Shown here: piece after piece, positions 43,429 through 51,451 of the stretch
Position numbering within the stretch: position 1 is the first letter of the stretch
Layout of the letters: every line of letters begins with the position of its first letter
The notes under the pieces: generated by a model
The model's input: the letters and a program-made list of their open reading frames with translations, nothing else
Told to the model about the DNA's origin: nothing
Database searches by the model: none
Made by a program: the position numbers and the translations under genes
Source of the DNA: Ramlibacter tataouinensis
Lineage (GTDB): Bacteria; Pseudomonadota; Gammaproteobacteria; Burkholderiales; Burkholderiaceae_C
Length of the DNA: 64,000 nt
Direction of reading: 5' to 3'
Assembly: GCA_002427815.1 (NCBI GenBank)
Contig: DIZF01000005.1
Location: 17,872-81,871 of the forward strand

Positions 43429-44151
43429 ATGCCTCTGATCCAACTCGCACGCGGCCGCCGGCAAGAGGGACCGGGCCGACGGACGCTGGTCGCCGCAGCC
43501 GGGCTGGGCCTCACGGCCGGCCTCATGCCCCGCTCAACCATGGCCGAGGCGGCGAATTCCATCAGCCTCACGCCGCCCGCGCGCGGCGAAGCGCGTTCGC
43601 TGCAGGCTGCGTTGGCGCAGCGGCGGTCGACGCGCAGCTATACAACCCAGGCGCTGAGCCTGGCCGCCGTGTCCGAGCTGCTCTGGGCGGCACAGGGAGT
43701 TTCCAGCGATCGCGGGCTTCGAACCGCGCCTTCGGCCGGTGCCCTGTCTCCGCTGGAACTCTACGTGGTCGCCAGGCATGTCGACGGCTTGGCATCCGGC
43801 GTCTATCGCTACGCACCCGCTGCGCACGCCATCGAACGAACGCTCGAGCACCGCGGCGGGCCTGAGCTGAGCCGGGCCGCAGGCGGACAACCGGCGGTCG
43901 CAGCAGCTCCCCTGGTGCTGGCCATCACGGCAATACCCGCCCGCACGGCCGCGAAGTACGGCGCACGGGCCAGCCGCTATGTTGCCTTCGAGGCAGGTGC
44001 CGCCTCGCAGAACGTCGCCTTGAAGGCTGCTGCGCTGGGGTTGGGCACCGTGGTGGTCGGCGCCTTCGACGACGACGGCGTTGCGCAGGCACTGGGACTT
44101 TCCGCCGGTGTGAGGCCGCTGGCACTGATGCCGGTGGGCAGGCCAGGCTGA
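43429..44151 (+). CDS. SagB/ThcOx-type nitroreductase family protein, exported
   Basis: A 240-residue flavoprotein-like protein. The N-terminus has a Tat-like signal (GRRTLVAAAGLGLTAGLMP). The nitroreductase-type fold is seen in AALAQRRSTRSYTTQALSL (FMN-phosphate Arg segment), LLWAAQGVSSDRGLRTAPSAGALSPLELYVV (in parts; SagB-type TAPSAGA) and the C-terminal AAALGLGTVVVGAFDDDGVA. ATG at 43429 after GAAGGGA is preferred over the upstream TTG at 43411. It is immediately followed, in the same frame after one stop, by the rtcA-like gene. Confidence 0.8.
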   Translation: MPLIQLARGRRQEGPGRRTLVAAAGLGLTAGLMPRSTMAEAANSISLTPPARGEARSLQAALAQRRSTRSYTTQALSLAAVSELLWAAQGVSSDRGLRTAPSAGALSPLELYVVARHVDGLASGVYRYAPAAHAIERTLEHRGGPELSRAAGGQPAVAAAPLVLAITAIPARTAAKYGARASRYVAFEAGAASQNVALKAAALGLGTVVVGAFDDDGVAQALGLSAGVRPLALMPVGRPG

Positions 44152-45033
44152 GCACCCCCCGTCACGGTCGAGATCGACGGTGCGCATGGCGAGGGTGGTG
44201 GCCAGCTCGTCCGCACGACGGTGGCGGTCGCCGCCGCCAGCGGTGTGCCGGTTCGCATCGTGAACATCCGCGCCCGCCGCCGCGTGCCGGGCCTTGCCGC
44301 GCAACACGCTGCCGCCGTGCACGCCGTGGCCGCGCTCTGCGACGCCCAGTGCGAGGGTGTGGACCTGCGCTCGACCGTGCTCTCGTTCCGGCCGCGACGG
44401 TCGCATGGCGGGGAGTTCGACATCGATGTCGGCACGGCCGGCAGCATCGCGCTCGTGTTGCAGGCCATGCTGCCCGCAGCGGTGGCCACCGGCGAGCGGG
44501 TGGTGGTGACGATTCGCGGCGGCACGGATGTGCGCGCGGCGCCGCCGGTGGACTACGTGCGCTTGGTGCTGCTGCCGCTGCTGGAAGGAATGGGCGTGGA
44601 TGCCGAGCTGAGCATCGTGCGGTGCGGCTACTACCCCAAGGGCGGAGGCGAGGTGCGGCTGGCCTTGCAGCCGACGAGCCGTCTGCGGCCGTTCGCCGTG
44701 GAGGAGGCCGGGCCCGTCGAGCGCATCGAGGCGCTCGTGCATGTCGCCCGTCTTCCGCGGCAGATCGCCGAGCGGATGGAGCGGGCCGCACGAGCTGACC
44801 TGCCGCCGGGTATGCCGGTCGATGCGAGGGTGGAGGTCTGCAGTCCCGAACTCGCATCCGGCCCCGGCGGTGCAATCGTGTTGCGTGCGCTGGCCGACCG
44901 ACCGTCGGTCTTTCGCGCTTCGCAGCTCAGCTCGCACGCTGCCACCGCGATGTGGCTGCTGGAGCGACTGACGGCCGCGCGCTTCCTGGTGCAACCCGCG
45001 CCGCCGGGCGTGCTCGTGCACGCGCGTCCCTGA
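44148..45033 (+). pseudogene. rtcA: RNA 3'-terminal phosphate cyclase, degenerate
   Basis: The frame from 44161 reads VTVEIDGAHGEGGGQLVRTT, the classical RtcA N-terminus, but no ATG, GTG or TTG precedes it: the triplet where a start is expected is CTG at 44148, overlapping the upstream stop, and it is out of frame because the following C-run has six Cs (five would restore an AGC ACC CCC GTC reading). Later blocks fit RtcA (GTAGSIALVLQAMLPAA, GYYPKGGGEV, GPGGAIVL) and the C-terminal nucleotidyl-His segment LSSHAATAMW is kept, but the roughly 50 residues that usually lie between them (the GERG...HLADQL region) are absent. At 290 residues it is short of the usual 330-340. First in-frame start inside is GTG 44221. 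Confidence 0.7.
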
Positions 45034-45101
45034 GGCGCATGCAGCGGATCGACCTGCAGCGTGCACAATCCGCGAACAGTCACCCCGCACGGAAGGACAA
45101 C

Positions 45102-45833
45102 ATGACGGCCGACACTTCACTGGTGCGCGAATTCGCGCCAACCGGGCGCCTGCGGGCCGCCCTCAACATGGGCAACGCCGTCCTCGCGCACAGCAGGACC
45201 GCCCGGGAGCGTCCGGCAGGAGTCACCGTCGATCTGGCGCGCGCATTTGCCGGGCTGCTGGGGGTCGAGGTCTCGTTCCAGGAATACGATTCGGCGGCGC
45301 ACTCCGGTGGCGCTCTCGCCGACGGACTGGCCGATGTCGCCTTCCTGGCCATCGATCCCAAGCGGGCCGAGCGCATCCACTTCACACCACCGTACGTGGA
45401 GATCGAGGGCTGCTACCTGGTTCGCAATGACTCTCCGCTGCAGGACAACGCTGCCGTGGATCAGCCCGGAACCGTCCTGGTGGTCGGTGATGGCAGCGCC
45501 TACGAGCTGTTCCTGAGCCGCACTTTGAAACACGCGCGCCTCATCAAGGTACCCACCTCGGAGGAAGTCGTTCAGGAGATGCTCGCGCGCACCGACACAC
45601 ACGCAGCCGCCGGCGTGAAGCAGCAATTGCAGGCTGATGCCGCACGGCTCGGCGGCGTCCGGCTGCTTCCCGGCCGATTCATGGTCATCCAGCAAGCGAT
45701 GGCGATGCGCAGAGGCGGCTCGGAGCAGGCGATTGCCTTCCTCGATTCCTTCATCGCGCAGCAGAAGCGAACGGGTTTTGTCGCCGACGCCTTGGCACGC
45801 CACGGCATCGAAGGTGCCACTGTCGCTGCGTAA
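45102..45833 (+). CDS. Family-3 solute-binding-domain protein without signal peptide
   Basis: A 243-residue protein of the periplasmic amino-acid-binding fold: GRLRAALNMGNAVLA at the start, GVTVDLARAFAGLLGVEVSF, then ADGLADVAFLAIDPKRAERIHFTPPYVEIEG (in parts). A GGAAGGA site fixes the ATG at 45102, and there is no export signal, so the protein appears cytoplasmic or uses another route. Relatives of this kind are known as stand-alone binding proteins. No transport genes adjoin it. Confidence 0.75.
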   Translation: MTADTSLVREFAPTGRLRAALNMGNAVLAHSRTARERPAGVTVDLARAFAGLLGVEVSFQEYDSAAHSGGALADGLADVAFLAIDPKRAERIHFTPPYVEIEGCYLVRNDSPLQDNAAVDQPGTVLVVGDGSAYELFLSRTLKHARLIKVPTSEEVVQEMLARTDTHAAAGVKQQLQADAARLGGVRLLPGRFMVIQQAMAMRRGGSEQAIAFLDSFIAQQKRTGFVADALARHGIEGATVAA

Positions 45834-45905
45834 GTCCACCACCACGGCGCCGACCTCCACCACTTCAAGGTTCAGGCATCGAAACCTTGGCCAGGTGCGA
45901 GCGGA

Positions 45906-46619
45906 TCAGGCCGCCTCCAGCCCCAGGTAGGCACGCTGGATCTCCGGCTGCCGCAGCAGCTCGTCGGCCGGGCCCTCGGCCACGATGCGGCCCTCTTCCA
46001 CGACATAGGCGCGCTGGGCCAGCGCCATGGCCATGGCCACATTCTGCTCGACCAGCAGCACCGAGGTGCCCTGGGCGTTGACCTTGCGGATGGCGCGGAA
46101 CATGTCGTGCACCACCAGCGGCGACAGTCCCAGCGAGGGCTCGTCCAGCAGCAGCAGGTCGGGGCAGGCCATCAGCGCGCGGCCGATCGCCACCATCTGC
46201 TGCTGCCCGCCCGAGAGCGATCCGGCCTGCTGGCGCAGCTTGATCTTCATCACCGGAAACAGCTCCAGCACCCGCTCGAGCGTGTCCTTGCGACGGGCCT
46301 TGGCGCGGCCGATGAAACTGCCCAGCACCAGGTTGTCCAGCACGCTCATCTGGGTGAACAGGCGCCGGCCCTCGGGCACGATGGCGATGCCTGCGTCGCA
46401 GAAGCGGTGGCTGGGCAGCTGCGTGATGTCGCGGCCATTGAAGTGCATTTGCCCCGCGCGCACGCGGTGCATTCCGGCGATGGCGTTGATCAGGGTCGCC
46501 TTGCCCGCGCCGTTGGGGCCGACCACGCAGACCAGCTCGCCGTCGCCCACCTGCAGGCTCACGTCCCACAGCGCGGGCGCCGCGCCGTAGTGGACCGAAA
46601 TCGCGCTGACTTCAAGCAC
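45906..46619 (-). CDS. livF: Branched-chain amino-acid ABC ATPase (LivF) with altered Walker A
   Basis: A 237-residue LivF-type ATPase starting with GTG, overlapping the livG end by 8 bases. Signature LSGGQQQM, Walker B LLLLDEPSLGLSP and H-loop region are normal, but the Walker A reads GPNGAGKAT: the Ser/Thr after the Lys, which helps hold Mg-ATP, is Ala. Since livG next to it is broken and no permease or binding-protein genes are nearby, this gene is probably no longer under selection for transport. Confidence 0.85.
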   Translation of the reverse strand: MLEVSAISVHYGAAPALWDVSLQVGDGELVCVVGPNGAGKATLINAIAGMHRVRAGQMHFNGRDITQLPSHRFCDAGIAIVPEGRRLFTQMSVLDNLVLGSFIGRAKARRKDTLERVLELFPVMKIKLRQQAGSLSGGQQQMVAIGRALMACPDLLLLDEPSLGLSPLVVHDMFRAIRKVNAQGTSVLLVEQNVAMAMALAQRAYVVEEGRIVAEGPADELLRQPEIQRAYLGLEAA

Positions 46620-47509
46620 GGGCCGCCTCCTGCGTGGCCCGGGCAGCCCCGGTGTCGAGGATGGCCGTGCCCAGGTAGGCAGTGATCACCTCGGGATCGC
46701 TCATCACCTGCCGGGCCTCGCCAATGGCCAGCAGCCGGTCCTGGTCGAACACCGCCACGCGGTCGGCCAGGGCCATCACCGCACGCATCACGTGCTCGAC
46801 AAAGACGATGGTCGAACCGCGCTCGCGGATCTTGCGGATCAACGCGATGGCCTCGTTGATCTCGCCCGGCGTCAGGCCCGAGAGCACCTCGTCCAGCAGC
46901 ACCAGGCGCGGCCGCGCGGCCAGCGCTCGCGCCAGTTCCAGGAACTTGCGCTGGTGCAGGTTGATGTCGTCGGGCCGGCTGTGGGCCTTGTCCTTCAGGC
47001 CGGTGAACGCCAGCCAGGTCCAGGCCTCCTGCTCGGCCTGATGCTGCGTCAGGCCCGCGCTTCCGAAGTGGGCCACCAGGGCCACGTTCTGCAGCACCGT
47101 CATCTGGGCAAAGGGCCGCGGGATCTGGTAGGTGCGGGCGATGCCGCGGCGCGCGATCTGGTGGGCATCGAGCCCCTCGAGGCTGCGCCCCTCGAAGCGC
47201 ACCTGTCCGCCCGAGGGCGCAAAGTGGCCGCTGACCACGTTGATGAAGGTCGACTTGCCCGAACCGTTGGGGCCCAGCAGCCCCAGGATCTCGCCGCGCC
47301 GCGCCGCGCCGCACCTGCAGCGTCACGCGGTCGAGCGCCTGCACGGCGCGAAAGGCCTTGGACAGGCCGGTGACCTGCAGGAAGAAGTAGTCGCCGAAGT
47401 TGATCTGGCCGATCAGTTCTTCGGACAGGTCTGCGCCCCGCACCACGATGCGGTCTTCGTTGGACGTGCAGATGGCCGAGCGCGGCACGGTGGCCTTGCC
47501 GATTTTCAA
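46612..47509 (-). pseudogene. livG: Chimeric, frameshifted livG
   Basis: Reading leftward from a TTG at 47509 (GGAGA site upstream), the first 46 or so residues (AICTSNEDRIVVRGADLSEE, then LIGQINFGDYFFLQVTG) resemble the start of citryl-CoA-lyase/citrate-synthase-like proteins; the frame then continues as LivG from VTGLSKAFRAVQALDRVTL. Within RRGE the frame is lost: four CGCCG units (47292-47311) replace the two expected, adding 10 bases. LivG resumes in another frame with an intact Walker A (GPNGSGKST) and continues to 46612 with LARALAARPRLVLLDEV. So the locus joins two genes by deletion and is interrupted. Confidence 0.8.
47292..47311. repeat. Fourfold CGCCG tandem repeat inside livG
   Basis: Four perfect copies of the pentanucleotide CGCCG. 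Two copies (or five) would keep the livG frame open through Walker A; four shift it by one base. Such repeats change copy number by slippage. Confidence 0.85.
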
Positions 47510-47554
47510 GGTGGTTCTCCGGGAGAAAAAGAAAGGGAAGGCTCGCAGCGCGGT

Positions 47555-48448
47555 TCAGGCAGCGGGCACCAGGCGGAAGTCGTAGGCGCAGTCGTACCAG
47601 GTCTTGGCGAGCACGCGGCCGTCGGGCGCGGTGCCTGGCGCATGTTGGCCGAACTTGACGATCAGGCTGTCGCGCACGCCGAAGACGGCGTCCGAGTCGA
47701 TGTAGGGGCTGTCGGCATCGAACAGGTGGGTGATCAGCGGCTGGTGGCCCTTGGCATGCAGCATGGTGTGCATGTGGCCCGGCCGGTTGGGGTGGCGGCC
47801 CATGCCGCGCAGCATCCTGCCCACCGGGCCGTCGTCGGGCACCGGGTAGTAGGTGGGCTTGATCGACCAGAAGCTGTAGCGGCCGTCGGCGTCGGTGTGA
47901 AAGCGCGCGCGCAGCTGCATCGGCGCATCAGGGCCCTTTTGCAGGTCATAGAAGCCTTCGGCATCGCCCGACCACACATCCAGCGCCGCGTTGGCCACGG
48001 GCTTGCCGCCCAGGTCGGTCACGCGCCCGTGGTACCAGGCCGGCTCGCCCGGCGCGCCTTCGGCGATGTTGGCGCCGGCCGGCAGCACCGGCGCACCCTC
48101 CCAGTAGAAGGGGCCGAGCACCGTGGCCTCGGTGGGGGCCGATTCGCCAGGCTGCGGCTGGTACCGGGCGGCGCCCCTGGCCTGCTGGATCGCCACCACC
48201 AGCATCGACAGGCCCAGCGTGTCCGATAGCAGGATGAACTCCTGGCGCTTTTCATCGCACATCTTGGCCACGTCGGTGAGGAACTGGATGCCGGCCATCC
48301 ATTCGTCGGGGGTGAGCTGCACCTCCTGCGCGAAGGCATGGAGGTGCTGGATCAGGGCGGTCATCACCTCCTTGAAACGCGGGTTCGGGGCATCGGCCAT
48401 GCGGTCGATGACGGCTTGACCGATGTCTTGCGCGGCGTATTGCGACAT
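47555..48448 (-). CDS. Intradiol ring-cleavage dioxygenase (hydroxyquinol/catechol type)
   Basis: A 297-residue non-haem iron dioxygenase. N-terminal helical dimer domain (about 1-105) with the KRQEFILLSDTLGLSMLV helix, then the catalytic beta-sandwich: GPFYWEGAP, the metal Tyr in AEGFYDLQ, the second Tyr in PTYYPVPDDGPVG (about 200-212) and two His in RPGHMHTM (about 225-232). These four ligands are intact. It opens a 1,2-dihydroxylated ring between the hydroxyls; the length and PDDGP motif fit hydroxyquinol 1,2-dioxygenase but catechol or chlorocatechol cannot be excluded. Divergent from a LysR gene. Confidence 0.88.
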   Translation of the reverse strand: MSQYAAQDIGQAVIDRMADAPNPRFKEVMTALIQHLHAFAQEVQLTPDEWMAGIQFLTDVAKMCDEKRQEFILLSDTLGLSMLVVAIQQARGAARYQPQPGESAPTEATVLGPFYWEGAPVLPAGANIAEGAPGEPAWYHGRVTDLGGKPVANAALDVWSGDAEGFYDLQKGPDAPMQLRARFHTDADGRYSFWSIKPTYYPVPDDGPVGRMLRGMGRHPNRPGHMHTMLHAKGHQPLITHLFDADSPYIDSDAVFGVRDSLIVKFGQHAPGTAPDGRVLAKTWYDCAYDFRLVPAA

Positions 48449-48566
48449 GTGCTTGTCTCCTGTGGCTTCGGGCGGCCCGTGCGTGGCACGCAGGAACCGA
48501 TGAATTTCGTTGTGGGCGCAGTCTAGGGGCGGCTTCCATCAATCGGAAATGACTTATTTCGACAGA

Positions 48567-48577
48567 TATCATCGATA
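48567..48577. promoter_or_regulatory. Inverted repeat in the LysR/dioxygenase gap
   Basis: TATC-ATC-GATA lies between the divergent dioxygenase and LysR genes in an AT-rich stretch, a plausible part of the LysR binding region. Short, so only suggestive. Confidence 0.3.
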
Positions 48578-48608
48578 CCGTCAATGGTTCTGCCCCCCGG
48601 GAAACCCC

Positions 48609-49494
48609 ATGGAACTGAGACACGTGCGCCATTTTCGACGCAGTGGCCGAAACGCTCAACTTCACCCGAGCCGTCGAGCGACTGCACGTGACGCAGTCAA
48701 CGCTGTCGCACCAGATCCGGCAGATGGAGGAGGAGCTCGGCGTGGTGCTGTTCGACCGCTCCGGCAAGAAGGTGCGCATGACCGAGGCCGGCGAGCTGCT
48801 GCGCAGCTACATGGCGCCGGCCCTGGCCCAGATCGACCGGGGCGTGCAGGCCCTGCGCAACCCGGGCGACGCGCCCACCAGCCACATCCGGCTGGGCACC
48901 ACGCCCAGCTTCAACAGGCGCATGGTGCCGCTGTGCGTATCCACCTTCCTGAACCAGCATCCGGGCCACCAGGTGACGGTGGAGGAGCTGTCGGCCGGCG
49001 CCATCGCCCAGGGCATAGTCAACGACGCGCTCGACCTCGCCGTCTCCTACCAGCCGGCCGAGACCGGTGACCTGTGGTTCGAGCCGCTGTACAAGGAGGA
49101 GATGCGCCTGGTGGTGGCGGCCTCGCACCCACTGGCGCGCTGGCGCCGGGTGCGGATGGTGGAACTGCACCACCTGCGCATGGTGCTGCTGCCCGAGAGC
49201 TTCGCGACGCGGCAACTGCTGGAAGAGTGCTTCGAGGCGGCCGGCGCGGTGCCGCTGGTGGTGGCGCAGCTCAACTCGATCTCGCCGATGATCGAGCTGA
49301 TTCGCCTGACGGACCTGGCCGGCATCATCACCGAGACCGCGGTGCAACCGACGGCCGACCTGCGCGTGATCCCGCTGGAAGACCCGACGCCGGTGCGCAC
49401 GCCGGGCCTGCTGTGGCGCCGCGGCGCCAGCCGCTCACCCACCGTGCGGCAGATGGCGGAAATCATCCGCCAGGCCGTGGGCGAGGCGGGGTAA
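48609..49494 (+). pseudogene. LysR family regulator with N-terminal frameshift
   Basis: The ATG at 48609 encodes MELRHVRHF, the typical LysR N-terminus, but four Ts at 48632-48635 instead of three shift the frame; removing one T restores MELRHVRHF-DAVAETLNF. From GTG 48643 the rest is intact: LNFTRAVERLHVTQSTLSHQ (HTH), VVLFDRSGKKVRMTEAG and a full effector domain, 283 residues. It is divergent from the intradiol dioxygenase gene and would be its regulator. Either a recent mutation or a base-call error. Confidence 0.75.
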
Positions 49495-49500
49495 GGCCCC

Positions 49501-50085
49501 TCAGAGGACCTGGCAGGCCTGCTCGAAGGACGGGCGCTGGTTGCGGTCGAACAGCTTGCTGTCGTCGCTGTAGCCCAGGTTGATCAGGAAGTTGGCCTGC
49601 CAGCGGCCGTCGGGGAAGAACCCGGCATTGACCTTGGCCAGGTCCACGCCGCTCATCGGGCCGCAGTCCAGGCCGAGGGCCCGCGCGGCGATGATGAAGT
49701 AGGCCTCGCCCAGCGTGCTGTTCCGGTTGGCCGTGGCCGTGGCCAGCGCCGGGTTGGACTCGAAGTTCTCCTTGGCGCCGGGGCGGTGCCAGACCTGCGG
49801 CATGTGCTCGTGAAAGCGCGTGTCGGTGGCCACGATCACCGTCACCGGCGCGGCGCGGGTCTTGTCCACGTTGCCCGGCGACAGCGCCGGCACCAGCCGC
49901 GCGCGCGCGGCCGGCGTGGTGAGGAACACATAGCGCGTGGGCTGGGTGTTCATCGAGGTCGGGCCCATCCTGGCGATGTCGTAGACCTTGCGCAGCAGCG
50001 CCGCGTCGACCGGCTGGTCGGTGAAGCCGTTGGCGGTGCGCGCCTTCAAGAACAGCTGGTCCAGGGACTCTTGGGAAATCTGCAT
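49501..50085 (-). CDS. Nitroreductase family protein (malonic semialdehyde reductase RutE-like)
   Basis: A 194-residue flavoprotein of the RutE/HadB type: SLDQLFLKARTANGFTDQPVD at the start, IARMGPTSMNTQPTRYVFL (FMN region, about 38-56), then LGEAYFIIAARALGLDCGPMSG and the C-terminal RWQANFLINLGYSDD. RutE reduces 3-hydroxypropionate's aldehyde precursor in pyrimidine degradation, but no other rut genes are here, so a general NADPH-dependent reductase role is equally likely. The frame is open upstream into the DUF2132 gene with no stop in between. Confidence 0.85.
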   Translation of the reverse strand: MQISQESLDQLFLKARTANGFTDQPVDAALLRKVYDIARMGPTSMNTQPTRYVFLTTPAARARLVPALSPGNVDKTRAAPVTVIVATDTRFHEHMPQVWHRPGAKENFESNPALATATANRNSTLGEAYFIIAARALGLDCGPMSGVDLAKVNAGFFPDGRWQANFLINLGYSDDSKLFDRNQRPSFEQACQVL

Positions 50086-50394
50086 GGTGATCCGTCGGGA
50101 GATGATTGTCGTGGGTGCGATTGTGCCGAGTGGTCGACGCGGGCGTTCCGTGCGGCGTGCATCGCGCAGCATCAAAAGGTAGAGGCTTTCCACCTTCTCG
50201 CGAGCCCAGGGCGTTTTGCGCAGGAATCTCAGGCTCGATGCGATGCTCGGCTCGTGCGTGAAGCAGCGCACCGGTATGCGCACTCCCAGCTCGGACCACC
50301 CGTAGTGAGCCTCGAGGGCCCTGACGATGGCCTCCAGCGTCATGCCGTGCAGAGGGTTGCGCGGCTGGGCGGAGCGGGAGGGAGAACCTTGCAT
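50086..50394 (-). CDS. DUF2132 (VF530-like) small protein, reads through into rutE-like gene
   Basis: Residues 11-75 match DUF2132: NPLHGMTLEAIVRALEAHYG, then GVRIPVRCFTHEPSI, then SLRFLRKTPWAREKVESLYL. Family members are about 75-85 residues and should stop soon after this. Here no stop occurs and the frame continues through a non-conserved 25-residue stretch (RRTERPRRPLGTIAPTTI) directly into the RutE-like start at 50085. Either a real fusion of 297 residues or a DUF2132 gene that has lost its stop. Function of the family is unknown. Confidence 0.7.
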
Positions 50395-50722
50395 GGGCGT
50401 ATTCTGCCTGCCTGTCGCGTCCGATCCTGGCCTGTGCGGGCAGGGCGGGAAGAGACAGTCCCGCGCACTTCTTCCTGTGGGTCAGGGGGTTTTGTCGGCG
50501 GCGCGCTGCCGCGCTGCGGTGAACAGCCGGGCGCGGATCAATTGCAGCGCGTGGCCACGGCGGTTGCTCTCCGGGGAAGCCGTCGATGTGGTCGCGATCA
50601 CCAGTGTAGCTCGCGAAAATGGACCTCGGCTCACTATCAAGTCAACGGAGTCTTGAAGGCGACCGGTTCGTTGCGCCCTTGCATGTATCGCTGTTGCGCC
50701 TCACATGACTACATCACTGGCG
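50395..50722. other. Intergenic region
   Basis: No gene I can support firmly. One 39-residue frame on the minus strand (50482-50601, GTG start, ends LIRARLFTAARQRAADKTP) has coding-like composition and could be a small gene or the tail of a lost one; no ribosome-binding site is clear. Confidence 0.4.
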
Positions 50723-51274
50723 TCAGTGCTTCCAGTCGCCGGCCTTCATGCCCACGTCCAGAAGGTAGCGCATGTGCACTTCGTTCGATGGGGTCCACAG
50801 AAAGAGCCGCTCCTCGATGAAGAACATATGACGGGAGAAGCCCGTGTCCTGCACGACATCCCCAGCCCTCAGATCAGGGACCGCGCTGAGGGCGGCCATC
50901 AGCAAGCGGCACTCGGAAGGTTGCTCCCGGCCAGCGTACTCTGCGAACACCGCCGCTCGCGCATCGTCAGTCAGCTGAACGCGCTCATCCTGAATGTCAC
51001 ACGTGAGCTTTGCTTTCGGGGCTTCGCTGACCAGGAGTGAAATCGTGGCGTTGGCGTGCTCGTCGGCCAGGAGCGAACGCTGCTCGACTCGCCAGACGCG
51101 ATCAGTCAGCCTGAGATCGGCGATCAGATCGCCCGCGCACGGCAGCTTGCCCGTGGCATGAAGAGGCTCGAGAGTGAAAATGAGCCGTGGCGTATCCCAG
51201 TCAGCACCCAGCTCAGCCCGAAGCGCCGCGGCGGCTGCAGCCGTAAACGCGACGTCCACTCGGATGTATGGCAT
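50723..51274 (-). CDS. Hypothetical protein
   Basis: A 183-residue soluble protein starting MPYIRVDVAFTAAAAAALR. It shows alternating short strands (LIADLRLTDRVWRVEQRSLL, then ATISLLVSEAPKAKLTCDIQ, in parts) and a C-terminal FFIEERLFLWTPSNEVHMRY, typical of a small beta-rich fold. An AGGAGGAAA site is directly upstream. I do not recognise the family. Confidence 0.6.
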   Translation of the reverse strand: MPYIRVDVAFTAAAAAALRAELGADWDTPRLIFTLEPLHATGKLPCAGDLIADLRLTDRVWRVEQRSLLADEHANATISLLVSEAPKAKLTCDIQDERVQLTDDARAAVFAEYAGREQPSECRLLMAALSAVPDLRAGDVVQDTGFSRHMFFIEERLFLWTPSNEVHMRYLLDVGMKAGDWKH

Positions 51275-51451
51275 CGTCTTTCCTCCTCAACCCGGCCATT
51301 TTGACGCATCGCCGCGCCCTCATGGGGCCCAGCAGTGAGCGGACGCCACCTCATAGATGCCTGGGGGGCCAGACATGGCTACGTGCCGCGTGGCCATTGC
51401 TTCAAGAAAAAAAGATGCCCGCAGCGCCCCGCAGCAGGGCGCGTGAAGCGA

